Source: JAZKAR01 sp040389065
Lineage (GTDB): Bacteria; Pseudomonadota; Gammaproteobacteria; Burkholderiales; Casimicrobiaceae
Reading direction: 5' to 3'
NCBI GenBank assembly: GCA_040389065.1
Contig: JAZKAR010000023.1
Coordinates: forward strand, 191,568-255,567
DNA length: 64,000 nucleotides
The notes under the pieces are model-generated. The model saw nothing but the letters and a program-made list of their open reading frames with translations, was not told where the DNA came from and ran no database searches. Within the stretch, counting starts at the first letter, position 1, and each line of letters opens with the position of its first letter. Positions 55,282 through 64,000 of the stretch are shown here, piece after piece. The translations under genes were made by a program, and so were the position numbers.

Positions 55282-55986
55282 ATGAGCGCACCCAACAAAA
55301 CTGAGCGGATTGAAATACGTTTTAATGCAGATTTGATAGAACGAATTGATACATGGCGAAATACACAATCAGAGTCGCTTACACGCCCTGAAGCCGTGCA
55401 AAAACTGGTCGAACAATCGTTAAACAAAGAAAGTAGTAACAAAGTTGTATTTACAAATGCAGAAAAAATTATCTTATTAATGTTATGTGAAGTAGCAAAA
55501 AATACAAACACCGAAAGTAATATTCCTGAAATTATCGACTCTATTATTACAGGAGGCCATACCTGGGCAATAAAAAGTGAGTTTCCAAGTTTATTTCATA
55601 ATCAGGAAGATGACCCTCAAAAAGTCAATGAAGTTAAAAAAATCATTGCTATGTGGTGGTATATCGAATCTAGTTTTGAACGTCTTTCAGAGAAAGATAA
55701 AGAACAGGTAAACGAAAAAATTAAACCTTTTCATGTGTTATTTCGAGGTTTCGATGGGAACTCCGAAGCTGAGCATCTTTCTATCGCTCATTTTTTAATT
55801 GGCACCCTGGGGCAATTTCCTCTTTTCAAAAACCGAGAGCTTAACGCAAATTTTCCAACGTTAGATGGCTATCGCCGTATGTTGGCACTCTTTGAACCTA
55901 TTCATAAAGAACTGATGGGGCAAGATCTAGATGCTGCATTTATTATTGTGTTGATTAATGAGCGCACGAATCGAAACCAGAAATAG
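55282..55986 (+). CDS. yfbU: YfbU-domain protein with N-terminal ribbon-helix-helix-like segment
   Basis: This is a 234-residue protein. Residues about 5-45 (ERIEIRFNADLIERIDTWRN, then LTRPEAVQKLVEQSL) look like a ribbon-helix-helix DNA-binding unit. Residues about 55-225 match YfbU (NAEKIILLMLCEVAKN, GHTWAIKSEFPSLF, FRGFDGNSEAEHL, FPTLDGYRRMLALFEPI). E. coli YfbU lacks the extra N-terminus. The start is ATG; a TTG four codons upstream is also in frame. YfbU has been linked to cell death, function unclear. A regulatory role is inferred from the N-terminal segment. Confidence 0.85.
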   Translation: MSAPNKTERIEIRFNADLIERIDTWRNTQSESLTRPEAVQKLVEQSLNKESSNKVVFTNAEKIILLMLCEVAKNTNTESNIPEIIDSIITGGHTWAIKSEFPSLFHNQEDDPQKVNEVKKIIAMWWYIESSFERLSEKDKEQVNEKIKPFHVLFRGFDGNSEAEHLSIAHFLIGTLGQFPLFKNRELNANFPTLDGYRRMLALFEPIHKELMGQDLDAAFIIVLINERTNRNQK

Positions 55987-56030
55987 TTAAATCTTTAATA
56001 CGCCCTACACAGAATAAATTCCTTTATTGT

Positions 56031-56819
56031 TTAGGTTAGCCCTAATAAACCTAATTTAGTTTTTTGTGATTCATTAAATGATTGCAGCGCATAAATACTT
56101 GCCTGTAGTTGTATGCGATTTTTAGATGTTTCTGATATGGCTGCTGCATAGTCTGTTGATTGAATAGAACTCTGCGCTGCTGAAAGATTAATATTGCTGC
56201 TAGTTAGGCTATTCATCTGGCTTTGTAATCCATTTGTCATTGCACCCATCATGGATTGCTGTTTATTAACAGTTGTTAATGCCTTATCTACAGCTTCTAA
56301 TGCATTGGCAATATTAGAAGGGTTCGTTACATCAATCGAATTGACACCAAGCGTTGCAGGTGAATTATTTGCAATAGAAAATTCCTCTGAATCGCCTGCA
56401 TGAATTCCAATCTGAAGTCGCGTTGAAAATGATCCATCAAAAAGATTTTGCCCATTAAAATTACCGGTTTGTGCGACACTGTTTATGCTTTGTATATTTT
56501 GATTAATTTGTGCTTGAATTGAAGAACGGTCATCAGCATTTAATGTACTATTACCAGCTTGAAGTGTAAGGGTGCGAATATTTTGCAAGGCATCCGTCAT
56601 TTGGCTTAAGCCTGAACTCGCTGTATCTAGCATCGAAATACCATTATCAATATTACGCAGTGCCTGACCTGCGCTGCTAATATTTACTGACATTCGTGTT
56701 GCAATGGCTAACCCTGCAGCATCATCGGCGGCGGAATTAATACGATTTCCGGAACTTAGTTGCTGGATATTTTTTTCCAGCGCAACTTGTGCGTTATTTA
56801 GTGAACTAATAGCAGACAT
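56031..56819 (-). CDS. Flagellin, short form
   Basis: This is a 262-residue protein. The N-terminal D0/D1 region (ISSLNNAQVALEKNIQQLSSGNRINSAADDAAGLAIATRM) and the C-terminal D1/D0 region (QSSIQSTDYAAAISETSKNRIQLQ to LGLLGL) are joined with little D2/D3, as in minimal flagellins. The start is the ATG five bases after AAGGTGG. It forms the filament after export through the flagellar apparatus, none of which is in this window. A second, more diverged flagellin gene lies immediately upstream. Confidence 0.93.
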   Translation of the reverse strand: MSAISSLNNAQVALEKNIQQLSSGNRINSAADDAAGLAIATRMSVNISSAGQALRNIDNGISMLDTASSGLSQMTDALQNIRTLTLQAGNSTLNADDRSSIQAQINQNIQSINSVAQTGNFNGQNLFDGSFSTRLQIGIHAGDSEEFSIANNSPATLGVNSIDVTNPSNIANALEAVDKALTTVNKQQSMMGAMTNGLQSQMNSLTSSNINLSAAQSSIQSTDYAAAISETSKNRIQLQASIYALQSFNESQKTKLGLLGLT

Positions 56820-57026
56820 ATTAACCACCTTTATACTCACCACCAAACGTAACTGTATTCATTCATCGTTAGCTTTTACATATATTGCATCAAGGAATAT
56901 TTAATTTTAGTCTATTAATAGTATTAATAAAGCATATGGAATTTATTAAACTATAATCACAAAAACATTCAAAATCAATTATTAAAAAATAATTAACAAC
57001 TTAAAAAATCCAACCAATAAATTTAT

Positions 57027-57836
57027 CTAGTTTATTTGAAAATCTTTATAAGTGTTTAATGCAACTCTATTCGCTTGCAGCGGCAAGCTTTTTTTAGCGG
57101 TTTCTGATAACGCATATGTTGAGTCTGTCGATTGAATAAAATCTTGCGTAGATGAAAGATGAATAATGGTATCGGTAAGACTATGAATCTCATTTTGCAA
57201 CGTGTTAGTGAATGAGCTTATGGCTGATTGCTGCTGATTTACATGGCTTACTACCTGATCTAATGAATCTAACGCAGTTGGAATGCTTGAAGGGTTTGAA
57301 GAATTAGTTACATCGACATTGCTTAAGGCTAATGATGTAAAAGAGGCGGTATCAGGTAGTGAAATTGAAGCAAATTCTCCTTCACGGCTTTGCAACGGTA
57401 ACGATATTGAAAATGTTCCATCAAAAAAAGCCTGCTCATTAATATTATTAACATTACTGTTTACATTGCTATTTACATTACTGTTTTGGGCAATGCTATT
57501 GATCGTTTGAATATGCTGTTCAATTCGATTTTGAATCAAACGTCGATCATTCGCACTTAGCGCCGTGTTGCTTGCTTGTAATGTTAAATGACGAATATCT
57601 TGTATTGCCTCAGCAATGTGCCCTAAGCCTGCACTAGCAGTTTCTAGCAAAGAAAGACTATTATCAATATTACTAAGCATCTGACCCGAACTGCTGATAT
57701 GCACAGCCATACGCGTAGCAATTGCTAATCCTGTAGCATCGTCTGCTGCCGTATGAATACGGCTTCCTGAGCTCAAATGTTGCGTATTCTTTCCCGGTGC
57801 ATTCTGTGCCAGATTGATAGAATCGATAGCAAACAT
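57027..57836 (-). CDS. Diverged flagellin paralogue
   Basis: This is a 269-residue protein. The N-terminal half keeps HLSSGSRIHTAADDATGLAIATRM and TLQASNTALSANDR. The middle contains a short NSNV repeat (three copies). The C-terminus (STYALSETAKKSLPLQANRV) ends DFQIN without the LLGL-type terminal helix seen in the neighbour. GGAGG five bases before the ATG is a strong ribosome site, so it is probably expressed. It may be a minor filament or cap-proximal subunit, or be losing function. It is a tandem paralogue of the gene at 56031. Confidence 0.85.
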   Translation of the reverse strand: MFAIDSINLAQNAPGKNTQHLSSGSRIHTAADDATGLAIATRMAVHISSSGQMLSNIDNSLSLLETASAGLGHIAEAIQDIRHLTLQASNTALSANDRRLIQNRIEQHIQTINSIAQNSNVNSNVNSNVNNINEQAFFDGTFSISLPLQSREGEFASISLPDTASFTSLALSNVDVTNSSNPSSIPTALDSLDQVVSHVNQQQSAISSFTNTLQNEIHSLTDTIIHLSSTQDFIQSTDSTYALSETAKKSLPLQANRVALNTYKDFQIN

Positions 57837-57990
57837 ATCAACCTCCCTAAGCAAAATTTAACCCGATGTCAAAACCTCATTCCTTAGCATTTTATGAAAA
57901 TCACTATAAGATACTGAATGAAGCCTATCATTAAGGTAAAGTCTATTACTTAAGTTATGACCGTTTTTACCAATTTAATCAAATGTTTTA

Positions 57991-59325
57991 TTATTCTTCT
58001 CGTAAAGCAGTATGCGCACGATCAAAAATAGGCTTAAAGAGATAACTCATTAATGAACGTTCGCCTGTTTTAACAAAAATATCTACTGGCATTCCTGCCC
58101 TAATCTGTAAATGCTCTATTGATTTTAGACTTTCTTTATCAACACTCGCTTTAAGCTTATAGTAAGGCAAGCCTGATTTTTCTTCTACAAAACGATCAGC
58201 AGATACTTGGCTAATCGTACCTGCTAGATGCGGCGTGCTATTTTGATTAAAGGCTGAAAACCGTAAATCTACTTTAAGGCCTGCATGAACCTTATCAATC
58301 AAATTAACAGGCAGTTGCCCTTCAATAACCAATGCATCATCACTGGGTACAATATCCATCATTCGATATCCTGGCCCGACGACACCCTCTCGGGTGAACA
58401 CATTCATTCCTACAATTACACCATCTACAGGGGCCTTTACTTCGGTATGGGCAACGTCAAAGTCTTGTGCCTGTAAACGATGACCTAGCACTTCTTTTTC
58501 TTTTCGAATATCGGTAAGTTGCTGGCGTACTTCTTTTTGATATTCTTGTTGTCGTTGTAAACGATGCAGCATTAACTCTGCGATTTGGGCTTGGGCACGA
58601 CCACTACTTCCTAAATCTTCAGCGATTGAACCGCTCAACTGTGCATAGGTGCGATCTAGCTCAAGCACACGATTGCGCGGCGCATACCCATCATTTGCCA
58701 AGCTACGCATGTTATCAAGCTGCTCTTTTAATAGTTGCATCTGTTGCTTTTTACTCTCACGCGATTCTTTAATACCTTGTATTTGTAATTTTAATCCTGC
58801 AATTGTTTCGTTAATGGAAGCCAGCTCATTTTGTATTGCTAATCTGCGAGATGAAAATAATTGCTCTTGTAATGCCATACTTTCAATCACACGAGCATCA
58901 CTCTTTGAAGCTAATAATTCAGGAGAAAATGTGACGCTTGATTTATTATCACGTTCTGCCTCGAGCCGTGCCTCAACAGCTGAAGCTGAGAAGAATTGCC
59001 CTCGACTCATCTCAGCCTGTGCTTTTGCCTGAACAGAATTGATTTTTACCAATACCTGCCCAGCCTTTACATGATCGCCTTCTTTAACCAAGATATCTTC
59101 AACAATACCACCGCTTTGGTGCTGTATTGCTTTGCGATTGGTTGCCACAATCACTGTTCCTGTTAAGGGTACGCCTTTATCTAAAGGTGCAAACGACGCC
59201 CATAGCAGAAACCCGCCAACTCCAGCGAGTATAATTAGCCATCCTAAGCGAGTAGGCACCTTATCATCTAACTCCACTGAATGAATTTCATGTGAAGAAG
59301 TCATTTTTTTATTTTGAACACTCAT
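57991..59325 (-). CDS. Type I secretion membrane-fusion protein (HlyD/PrtE family)
   Basis: This is a 444-residue protein. A short cytoplasmic N-terminus and one membrane segment (about 28-46) are followed by a lipoyl half-motif (IQHQSGGIVEDILVKEGDHV), a long coiled-coil hairpin (about 110-300, rich in Gln, Glu, Leu and Arg), the second lipoyl half (VKAPVDGVIVGMNVFTREGVV) and a beta-barrel ending in the RAGMPVDIFVKTGERS motif of this family. It bridges the ABC exporter to an outer-membrane TolC-like pore, which is not encoded here. It starts three bases after the ABC gene. Confidence 0.93.
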   Translation of the reverse strand: MSVQNKKMTSSHEIHSVELDDKVPTRLGWLIILAGVGGFLLWASFAPLDKGVPLTGTVIVATNRKAIQHQSGGIVEDILVKEGDHVKAGQVLVKINSVQAKAQAEMSRGQFFSASAVEARLEAERDNKSSVTFSPELLASKSDARVIESMALQEQLFSSRRLAIQNELASINETIAGLKLQIQGIKESRESKKQQMQLLKEQLDNMRSLANDGYAPRNRVLELDRTYAQLSGSIAEDLGSSGRAQAQIAELMLHRLQRQQEYQKEVRQQLTDIRKEKEVLGHRLQAQDFDVAHTEVKAPVDGVIVGMNVFTREGVVGPGYRMMDIVPSDDALVIEGQLPVNLIDKVHAGLKVDLRFSAFNQNSTPHLAGTISQVSADRFVEEKSGLPYYKLKASVDKESLKSIEHLQIRAGMPVDIFVKTGERSLMSYLFKPIFDRAHTALREE

Positions 59326-59328
59326 TTT

Positions 59329-61044
59329 TTATCCTTGTCTCTGCGGGAGTGCAGGCTGTGCTTGCTTAGATAAATCAGCCAACACTTGCTGAGTAGGACC
59401 AAATCGTTGCGCATTGCCTTCACGCAGTAACAGCAGCTTACTTGTAATACCAATAATGCTTGTACGGTGCGTAATAATGACCGTTGTTTTACCTCGTTCA
59501 CGCAGATCATTAATTGCGTCAATCAGTGCTTGCTCCCCTAAATCATCCAGATTGGAATTAGGCTCATCAAGCACCAATAAGGAAGGGTCGCCATACATCG
59601 CTCGTGCTAAAGCAATACGTTGTTTTTGTCCACCTGAAAGCCCTGCTCCATCATTTCCTAGCGCAGTATCATATCCCTTAGGAAGACTCAAAATCATTTG
59701 ATGAACCCCTGCCCGTTCAGCAGCTAGTAGCACTTTTTCTGAATCAACTTCTCCAAAACGCGCAATATTTTCGCTAATCGTACCTGAAAATAATTCAATA
59801 TCTTGGGGTAAATAACCTACATAAGGGCCAAGCTCTTCTTTATTCCACTGCAAAATATCTGCACCATCAAGACGGATACTGCCTGATGCCGAGGGCCACA
59901 CCCCAACAAGCAAACGCGCTAAGGTTGATTTTCCCGAACCGCTTGGCCCTATAATACCAACAACATCACCCGCTTCTATGGCGAAACTTAAGCCTTTAAT
60001 CACAGGAAGTGAAGAACCTAAAGGGGTTGCGAAAACTTTTTCAACACTCATACATCCTTTAGGTTTGGGTAATGACATATTGGTTGAACGTATAGGGTTT
60101 TCTTGCAATAACTTGGATAAACGCTCGTAAGCACTGCGCACTGATGCATATTGCCTCCATACACCAATTAATACTTGCACAGGTGCCATGGCTTTGCCCA
60201 TTAATATTGATCCGGCAATCATCATTCCAGGTGTAATAGTACCCTCTACCGCCAACAAAGCACCGATACCTAGTACCAATGATTGTAAGGCCAAAGACAT
60301 AAATTTAGACATCGCACCGATAATGCCTGCCTTTTCACTTGCTTCAGCCTGTAATTGCAAAAAACGCGTATGTAATGCATACCAACGCCGTTGAAAATGA
60401 GGAAGCATTCCCATTGACTCGATAACATCAGCATTTCGTAAATTATTGTTCGCGAGTGCTGTAGCTGCAATCGCCATAGCATTGGCTTCTGTTAGGGGTG
60501 CGTGAGTTATTTTTTCATTGATATACGCTAGTATGATTAAAATAATGGTACTGATTAACGCAAATACACCTAGCCATGCATTAAACATAAAAATAACGAG
60601 TAAATAAATAGGAAACCAAGGTGCATCAAAAAAAGCAATGAGACCATTGCCTGTTAAAAATTGACGTAATTGGGTGAGATCTTGTAAGGCTTGCCCTGCA
60701 TTACTCTCGCCTTTTTTAAGGCTATGTTCAAAGGCAGCGGTATAAACACGTTTATTCAGCTTCATATCAAGCTGCGCGCCTATACGAATCATGACAAAAC
60801 TTCGCACAAATTCTAATGCGCTAACAAAGATGTAAGCACCTAACATCATGAGCGTTAACATTAACAATGTCATTTCATTACGGCTTGGCAAAACCCGGTC
60901 GTATACTTGAAGCATATAAAGCGAAGGTACTAACATCAATAAATTAATGATCGCGCTAAATATTCCAACCGTACAAAACGCACGCCTAAAACTGAGTAAT
61001 GCTTGAGAAATCTCTGAACGATACGATGTTGAATTTGATTTCAT
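59329..61044 (-). CDS. Type I secretion ABC exporter (PrtD family)
   Basis: This is a 571-residue protein. The N-terminal membrane domain (about 20-310) has six hydrophobic helices and no C39 peptidase domain. The ATPase domain has Walker A GPSGSGKST, a Q loop, the signature LSGGQKQ, Walker B SLLVLDEPNSNLD and a switch His in ITHR. It energises export of RTX-type substrates in one step from the cytoplasm. The large repeat/RTX protein encoded immediately upstream is the obvious substrate, with a hairpin between them that may lower exporter expression. Confidence 0.94.
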   Translation of the reverse strand: MKSNSTSYRSEISQALLSFRRAFCTVGIFSAIINLLMLVPSLYMLQVYDRVLPSRNEMTLLMLTLMMLGAYIFVSALEFVRSFVMIRIGAQLDMKLNKRVYTAAFEHSLKKGESNAGQALQDLTQLRQFLTGNGLIAFFDAPWFPIYLLVIFMFNAWLGVFALISTIILIILAYINEKITHAPLTEANAMAIAATALANNNLRNADVIESMGMLPHFQRRWYALHTRFLQLQAEASEKAGIIGAMSKFMSLALQSLVLGIGALLAVEGTITPGMMIAGSILMGKAMAPVQVLIGVWRQYASVRSAYERLSKLLQENPIRSTNMSLPKPKGCMSVEKVFATPLGSSLPVIKGLSFAIEAGDVVGIIGPSGSGKSTLARLLVGVWPSASGSIRLDGADILQWNKEELGPYVGYLPQDIELFSGTISENIARFGEVDSEKVLLAAERAGVHQMILSLPKGYDTALGNDGAGLSGGQKQRIALARAMYGDPSLLVLDEPNSNLDDLGEQALIDAINDLRERGKTTVIITHRTSIIGITSKLLLLREGNAQRFGPTQQVLADLSKQAQPALPQRQG

Positions 61045-61186
61045 TGAATAAAACTGACTATAAGGAATACATACACAAAAAATAAACCCTGGGTCTTTAA
61101 CTCAGCCACATAGCCTATTTCAAAAACGAAAAAGCATGTGAAAAGAAAAAGCTCCAGGGTTTAACGGTATTAAACGTACATTACAC

Positions 61187-61215
61187 AAGGGCAAAATCGT
61201 TTACATTTTGCCCTT
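61187..61215 (-). terminator. Perfect 11-bp hairpin between the RTX substrate and its exporter
   Basis: AAGGGCAAAAT (61187-61197) and ATTTTGCCCTT (61205-61215) pair perfectly, 12 bases past the substrate stop. No T-run follows on the minus strand, so partial termination or mRNA end protection is likely. Confidence 0.6.
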
Positions 61216-61226
61216 ACTCACATCAT

Positions 61227-64000
61227 TTAAAGAATGAAATCTGATGATGTTAGCTGTAAGCCTGTTCCGATTAACGTAATTTGCATATCTGCGGTGGTAT
61301 TACCATTGTTATCAATCGTTAAAATGGTATTTCCACCCTCTTCATGCCACGTAATACTATTCGCTACAGTGTTAGCATTTTGCCCAGCGAACAAGAATGC
61401 TTGATCTCCTTTAGCAGAACTTGCATCAATTGCCGCTAGGTCAATCCGATCTGTATTATGGGTGAAACCAAAAATAAGATCAGAAGCCGCTGCTGTAGAG
61501 TCTGATATATCAGCGTATTTAAAGGTATCGTTATCGGCACCACCAAACAACTGATCTGCACCTGCATTACCAGTAAACGTATCGTTACCTGTTCCGCCTA
61601 CGAAATAATCGTTTCCTTTACCGCCAGTAAACGTATCATTACCGCCCTGCCCAAGTGCAATGTTATTGGTGCTGTTAGCAGCAAACGTATAGGAATCGGC
61701 TGCATTTCCGCCGCCCCATACATTAAAGGTTTGCGTGGCTGAATTAGCAAAACCATCACTCGCTACAACATTCAATTTGGCTAAACCCGTAATACCGGTT
61801 GCATTTAACACGCCACCTGCTACTGAGAACCCTGATGTAGACCCAGAAGCTACTGACCATGTAATAGGATCATTATCTACATCGGTTGCAGCAAAGAGGC
61901 CGATTCCGATTCCTGTTGTCGTGAGGTTAAAGCCTTTTATTTCAGGAGCCGCGTCATTCACTGAAGCCAAATTAAAAGATTGTGTTGCCGCTACATCTCC
62001 ACCCTTACCATCAACCACATGATAGCTAAGATTTACTAGCCCGTTGTAATTAGAATCAGGGGAAAATGTCCACTTTCCATTACCTGCAGCTTTAAGAACA
62101 CCATGATCAGCGGTAAGATTTGTCACAGAAAGCGTATCGCCATCGGCATCACTAAAACCTGTAACTAACGTGCTGGTTTGAATGGTATAGCTTTGATCTT
62201 CGGCGCCAGCTGCCATCACTGCTTTTAAGCCAGATAATATGGGTGCATCATTTACAGAGCTGAGGTTAAACGATTGGGTCGCTGTTGCATCGCCACCCTG
62301 GCTATCTACTACGTGATAGCTCAAATTCACTACACCGTTGTAGTTAGCGTCAGGAGCAAACGTCCAGGTACCATTTCCGTTATTCACTAAACCACCATGG
62401 TTAGCTGTTAAGTTAGCTACTGAAAGTGTATCGCCTTCAACATCGCTGAAACCTGTCAACAAAGTGTTAGCCTGAATAGTGTAAGAAGTATCCTCTGTTC
62501 CTGCTGCTAAAACCGCTTTGGCACTAGTTAATAGGGGTGCATCATTGACAGAGGCTAGGTTAAATGATTGGGTCGCTAACACATCGCCACCTTGGCTATC
62601 TACTACGTGATAGTTCAAATTCACTACGCCATTGTAATTAGCAGCAGGAGCAAACGTCCAAGTACCATTTCCGTTATTTACTAAGCTACCATGGTTAGCC
62701 GTTAAGCTAGTAACAGAGAGTGTATCGCCATCTACATCACTGAAACCGGCTAACAGAGCGCTAGCTTGAATGGTGTAGGAAATATCTTCTGTTCCTGCTG
62801 CCAAGACTGCTTTGGCACCTGTTAATAGTGGTGCATCATTCACAGATGCAAGGTTAAATGATTGAGTTGCTGATACATCGCCACCTTGGCTATCTACTAC
62901 GTGATAGTTCAAATTCACTACACCATTGTAGTTAGCGGCAGGAGCAAACGTCCAGCTACCATTTCCGTTATCCACTAAAGCGCCATGATCCGCCGTTAAG
63001 CTACCAACTGATAGCGTATCACCATCGACATCTGTGAAACCAGCTAGCAAATTACTGGCTTGAATGGTGTAGGAAACATCTTCTGTTCCTGCTGCCAAGA
63101 CTGCTTTGGCACCCGTTAATATTGGCGTATCATTCACAGCGGCTAGGCTAAACGATTGGGTCGTTGATACATCACCACCCTGGCTATCTACTACGTGATA
63201 GTTCAAATTCACTACACCATTGTAGTTAGCGGCAGGAGCAAACGTCCAGCTACCATTTCCGTTATCCACTAAAGTACCATTATCAGCTGTTAAGTTAGCA
63301 ACTGACAACGTATCGCCATCGGCATCACTGAAACCAGCCAGCAAATTACTTGCTTGGATGGTGTAGGAACTATCTTCTGTTCCTGTTGCCAAGACAGCTG
63401 GTGTTCCTGTTAGTGCAGGGGAGTTGTTTGCTGCTGCCGCATTTAATATAAAGGATTGCGTAGCTGATATTTCGCCGCTATGACCATCTACAACTTGGTA
63501 GCTTAAGTTAACAGTACCGCTGTAATTAGGTGCAGGTGTCACTGTAAACGTGCCATTTCCGTTATCTATCACGGTACCGTGGTTAGCGCTTAAATCAGCG
63601 ACTGACAGTGTATCGCCATCCACATCACTGAAACCAGCCAGCAAATCACTTGCTTGAATCGTGTAGGCAACATCTTCTGTTCCTGCTGCTAATACCGCTG
63701 CTGTTCCTGTTAATACAGGGGCATCATTTACTGTGTTGAGGGTAAACGATTGCGTGGCTGACACTTCACCGCTATGACCATCTACAACTTGGTAGCTTAA
63801 GTTAACTGCTCCGTTGTAGTCAGCCGCTGGCGTTACTGTGAACGTACCATTGCCGTTATCTACTACGGTGCCATGGTTAGCGCTTAAACCAGCAACCGAT
63901 AATGTATCACCATCGACATCGCTGAAACCAGCTAACAAATCACTTGCTTGTACTGTGTAGGCAACATCTTCTGTTCCGGCTGCTAATACCGCTGCTGTTC
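61227..64000 (-). CDS. Large cadherin-like repeat/RTX adhesin, type I secretion substrate, 5' part outside window
   Basis: The frame is open to the right edge, so the N-terminal part is missing. From the edge inward there are seven tandem repeats of about 98-100 residues, each with a GTEDxxYTIQ start, a calcium-type DVDGDTLSV and NYNGxVNLxYxVVD, typical of cadherin-like tandem-95 domains. A different Ig-like unit follows, then RTX nonapeptides (GGNDTFTGG, GNDYFVGG, GNDTFTGN and GADQLFGG) and a C-terminal secretion-signal region (FGFTHNTDRIDL to DFIL). It is expected to leave the cell through the adjacent exporter and act in adhesion or biofilm. The repeats are nearly identical at DNA level. 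Confidence 0.93.
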   Translation of the reverse strand, partial: TAAVLAAGTEDVAYTVQASDLLAGFSDVDGDTLSVAGLSANHGTVVDNGNGTFTVTPAADYNGAVNLSYQVVDGHSGEVSATQSFTLNTVNDAPVLTGTAAVLAAGTEDVAYTIQASDLLAGFSDVDGDTLSVADLSANHGTVIDNGNGTFTVTPAPNYSGTVNLSYQVVDGHSGEISATQSFILNAAAANNSPALTGTPAVLATGTEDSSYTIQASNLLAGFSDADGDTLSVANLTADNGTLVDNGNGSWTFAPAANYNGVVNLNYHVVDSQGGDVSTTQSFSLAAVNDTPILTGAKAVLAAGTEDVSYTIQASNLLAGFTDVDGDTLSVGSLTADHGALVDNGNGSWTFAPAANYNGVVNLNYHVVDSQGGDVSATQSFNLASVNDAPLLTGAKAVLAAGTEDISYTIQASALLAGFSDVDGDTLSVTSLTANHGSLVNNGNGTWTFAPAANYNGVVNLNYHVVDSQGGDVLATQSFNLASVNDAPLLTSAKAVLAAGTEDTSYTIQANTLLTGFSDVEGDTLSVANLTANHGGLVNNGNGTWTFAPDANYNGVVNLSYHVVDSQGGDATATQSFNLSSVNDAPILSGLKAVMAAGAEDQSYTIQTSTLVTGFSDADGDTLSVTNLTADHGVLKAAGNGKWTFSPDSNYNGLVNLSYHVVDGKGGDVAATQSFNLASVNDAAPEIKGFNLTTTGIGIGLFAATDVDNDPITWSVASGSTSGFSVAGGVLNATGITGLAKLNVVASDGFANSATQTFNVWGGGNAADSYTFAANSTNNIALGQGGNDTFTGGKGNDYFVGGTGNDTFTGNAGADQLFGGADNDTFKYADISDSTAAASDLIFGFTHNTDRIDLAAIDASSAKGDQAFLFAGQNANTVANSITWHEEGGNTILTIDNNGNTTADMQITLIGTGLQLTSSDFIL
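61740..64000. repeat. Seven ~295-300 bp tandem DNA repeats within the adhesin gene
   Basis: The GAAACCAGC(T/C)A(A/G)CAAAT element recurs at about 63927, 63627, 63327, 63033, 62742 and 62448, giving a period of 291-300 bases. Homology this high makes copy-number change and misassembly likely. Confidence 0.85.

Overview
The window is AT-rich (about 40% GC by eye) and densely coded. It looks like a free-living, flagellated, Gram-negative proteobacterium. The evidence is nine PEP-CTERM sorting-signal proteins, oxygen-dependent coproporphyrinogen oxidase (HemF), a PagL-type lipid A deacylase, Kup and KdpDE, a cyanophycin synthetase/cyanophycinase pair, PPi-dependent phosphofructokinase and a type I secretion system. 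This combination fits a low-GC betaproteobacterium best, but I cannot name a genus from sequence alone. There is no rRNA, no complete insertion sequence and no CRISPR array; one tRNA (Leu-CAG) is present.

Layout. 1-3.9 kb: a phosphorelay cluster of a tandem-receiver protein, a CheY-like protein and a hybrid PAS kinase whose phospho-acceptor His is Asn, with a 190-bp palindrome between the first two genes. 4.0-7.9 kb (minus strand): a bufferin-like metal-response locus with an ECF sigma factor, a small zinc-finger anti-sigma factor, a Cys-rich secreted precursor, a fused MNIO (DUF692)-DUF2063 maturase and a DoxX membrane protein. 8.1-9.9 kb: an AAA ATPase plus TOPRIM (DUF3226-like) pair resembling two-gene anti-phage systems. 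10.2-17.3 kb: pfp, an MFS transporter and a kup-kdpD-kdpE potassium operon with a shortened KdpD. 17.5-26.2 kb: small housekeeping and accessory genes, two tandem orphan sugar-binding proteins, nudix, GNAT and hemF. 26.4 kb: tRNA-Leu.

26.7-32.9 kb: six PEP-CTERM genes, three of them in repeated cassettes with conserved flanks and exchanged central domains. 33-39.8 kb: a small basic protein, an M61 peptidase, a prolyl-oligopeptidase-like lipoprotein that has lost its catalytic triad, and yaaA. 39.9-42.4 kb: three more PEP-CTERM genes, with a decamer tandem repeat and a frameshifted yaaA fragment that records a segmental duplication. 42.5-43.7 kb: a Phe/Trp/Tyr-rich leader peptide and intrinsic terminator (attenuator) ahead of DAHP synthase. 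43.9-55 kb: pagL, His-rich secreted proteins, a mini zinc-ribbon protein, cphB-cphA, a cold-shock protein, a ClC transporter, an MVL-type lectin and a TIGR03790-type protein. 55-64 kb: YfbU, two short flagellins, and a type I secretion operon whose large repeat/RTX substrate runs off the right edge.

The most notable systems are the bufferin-like locus with its fused maturase and duplicated Cys modules, the ATPase/TOPRIM pair, the aroG attenuator and the cassette-like PEP-CTERM arrays.
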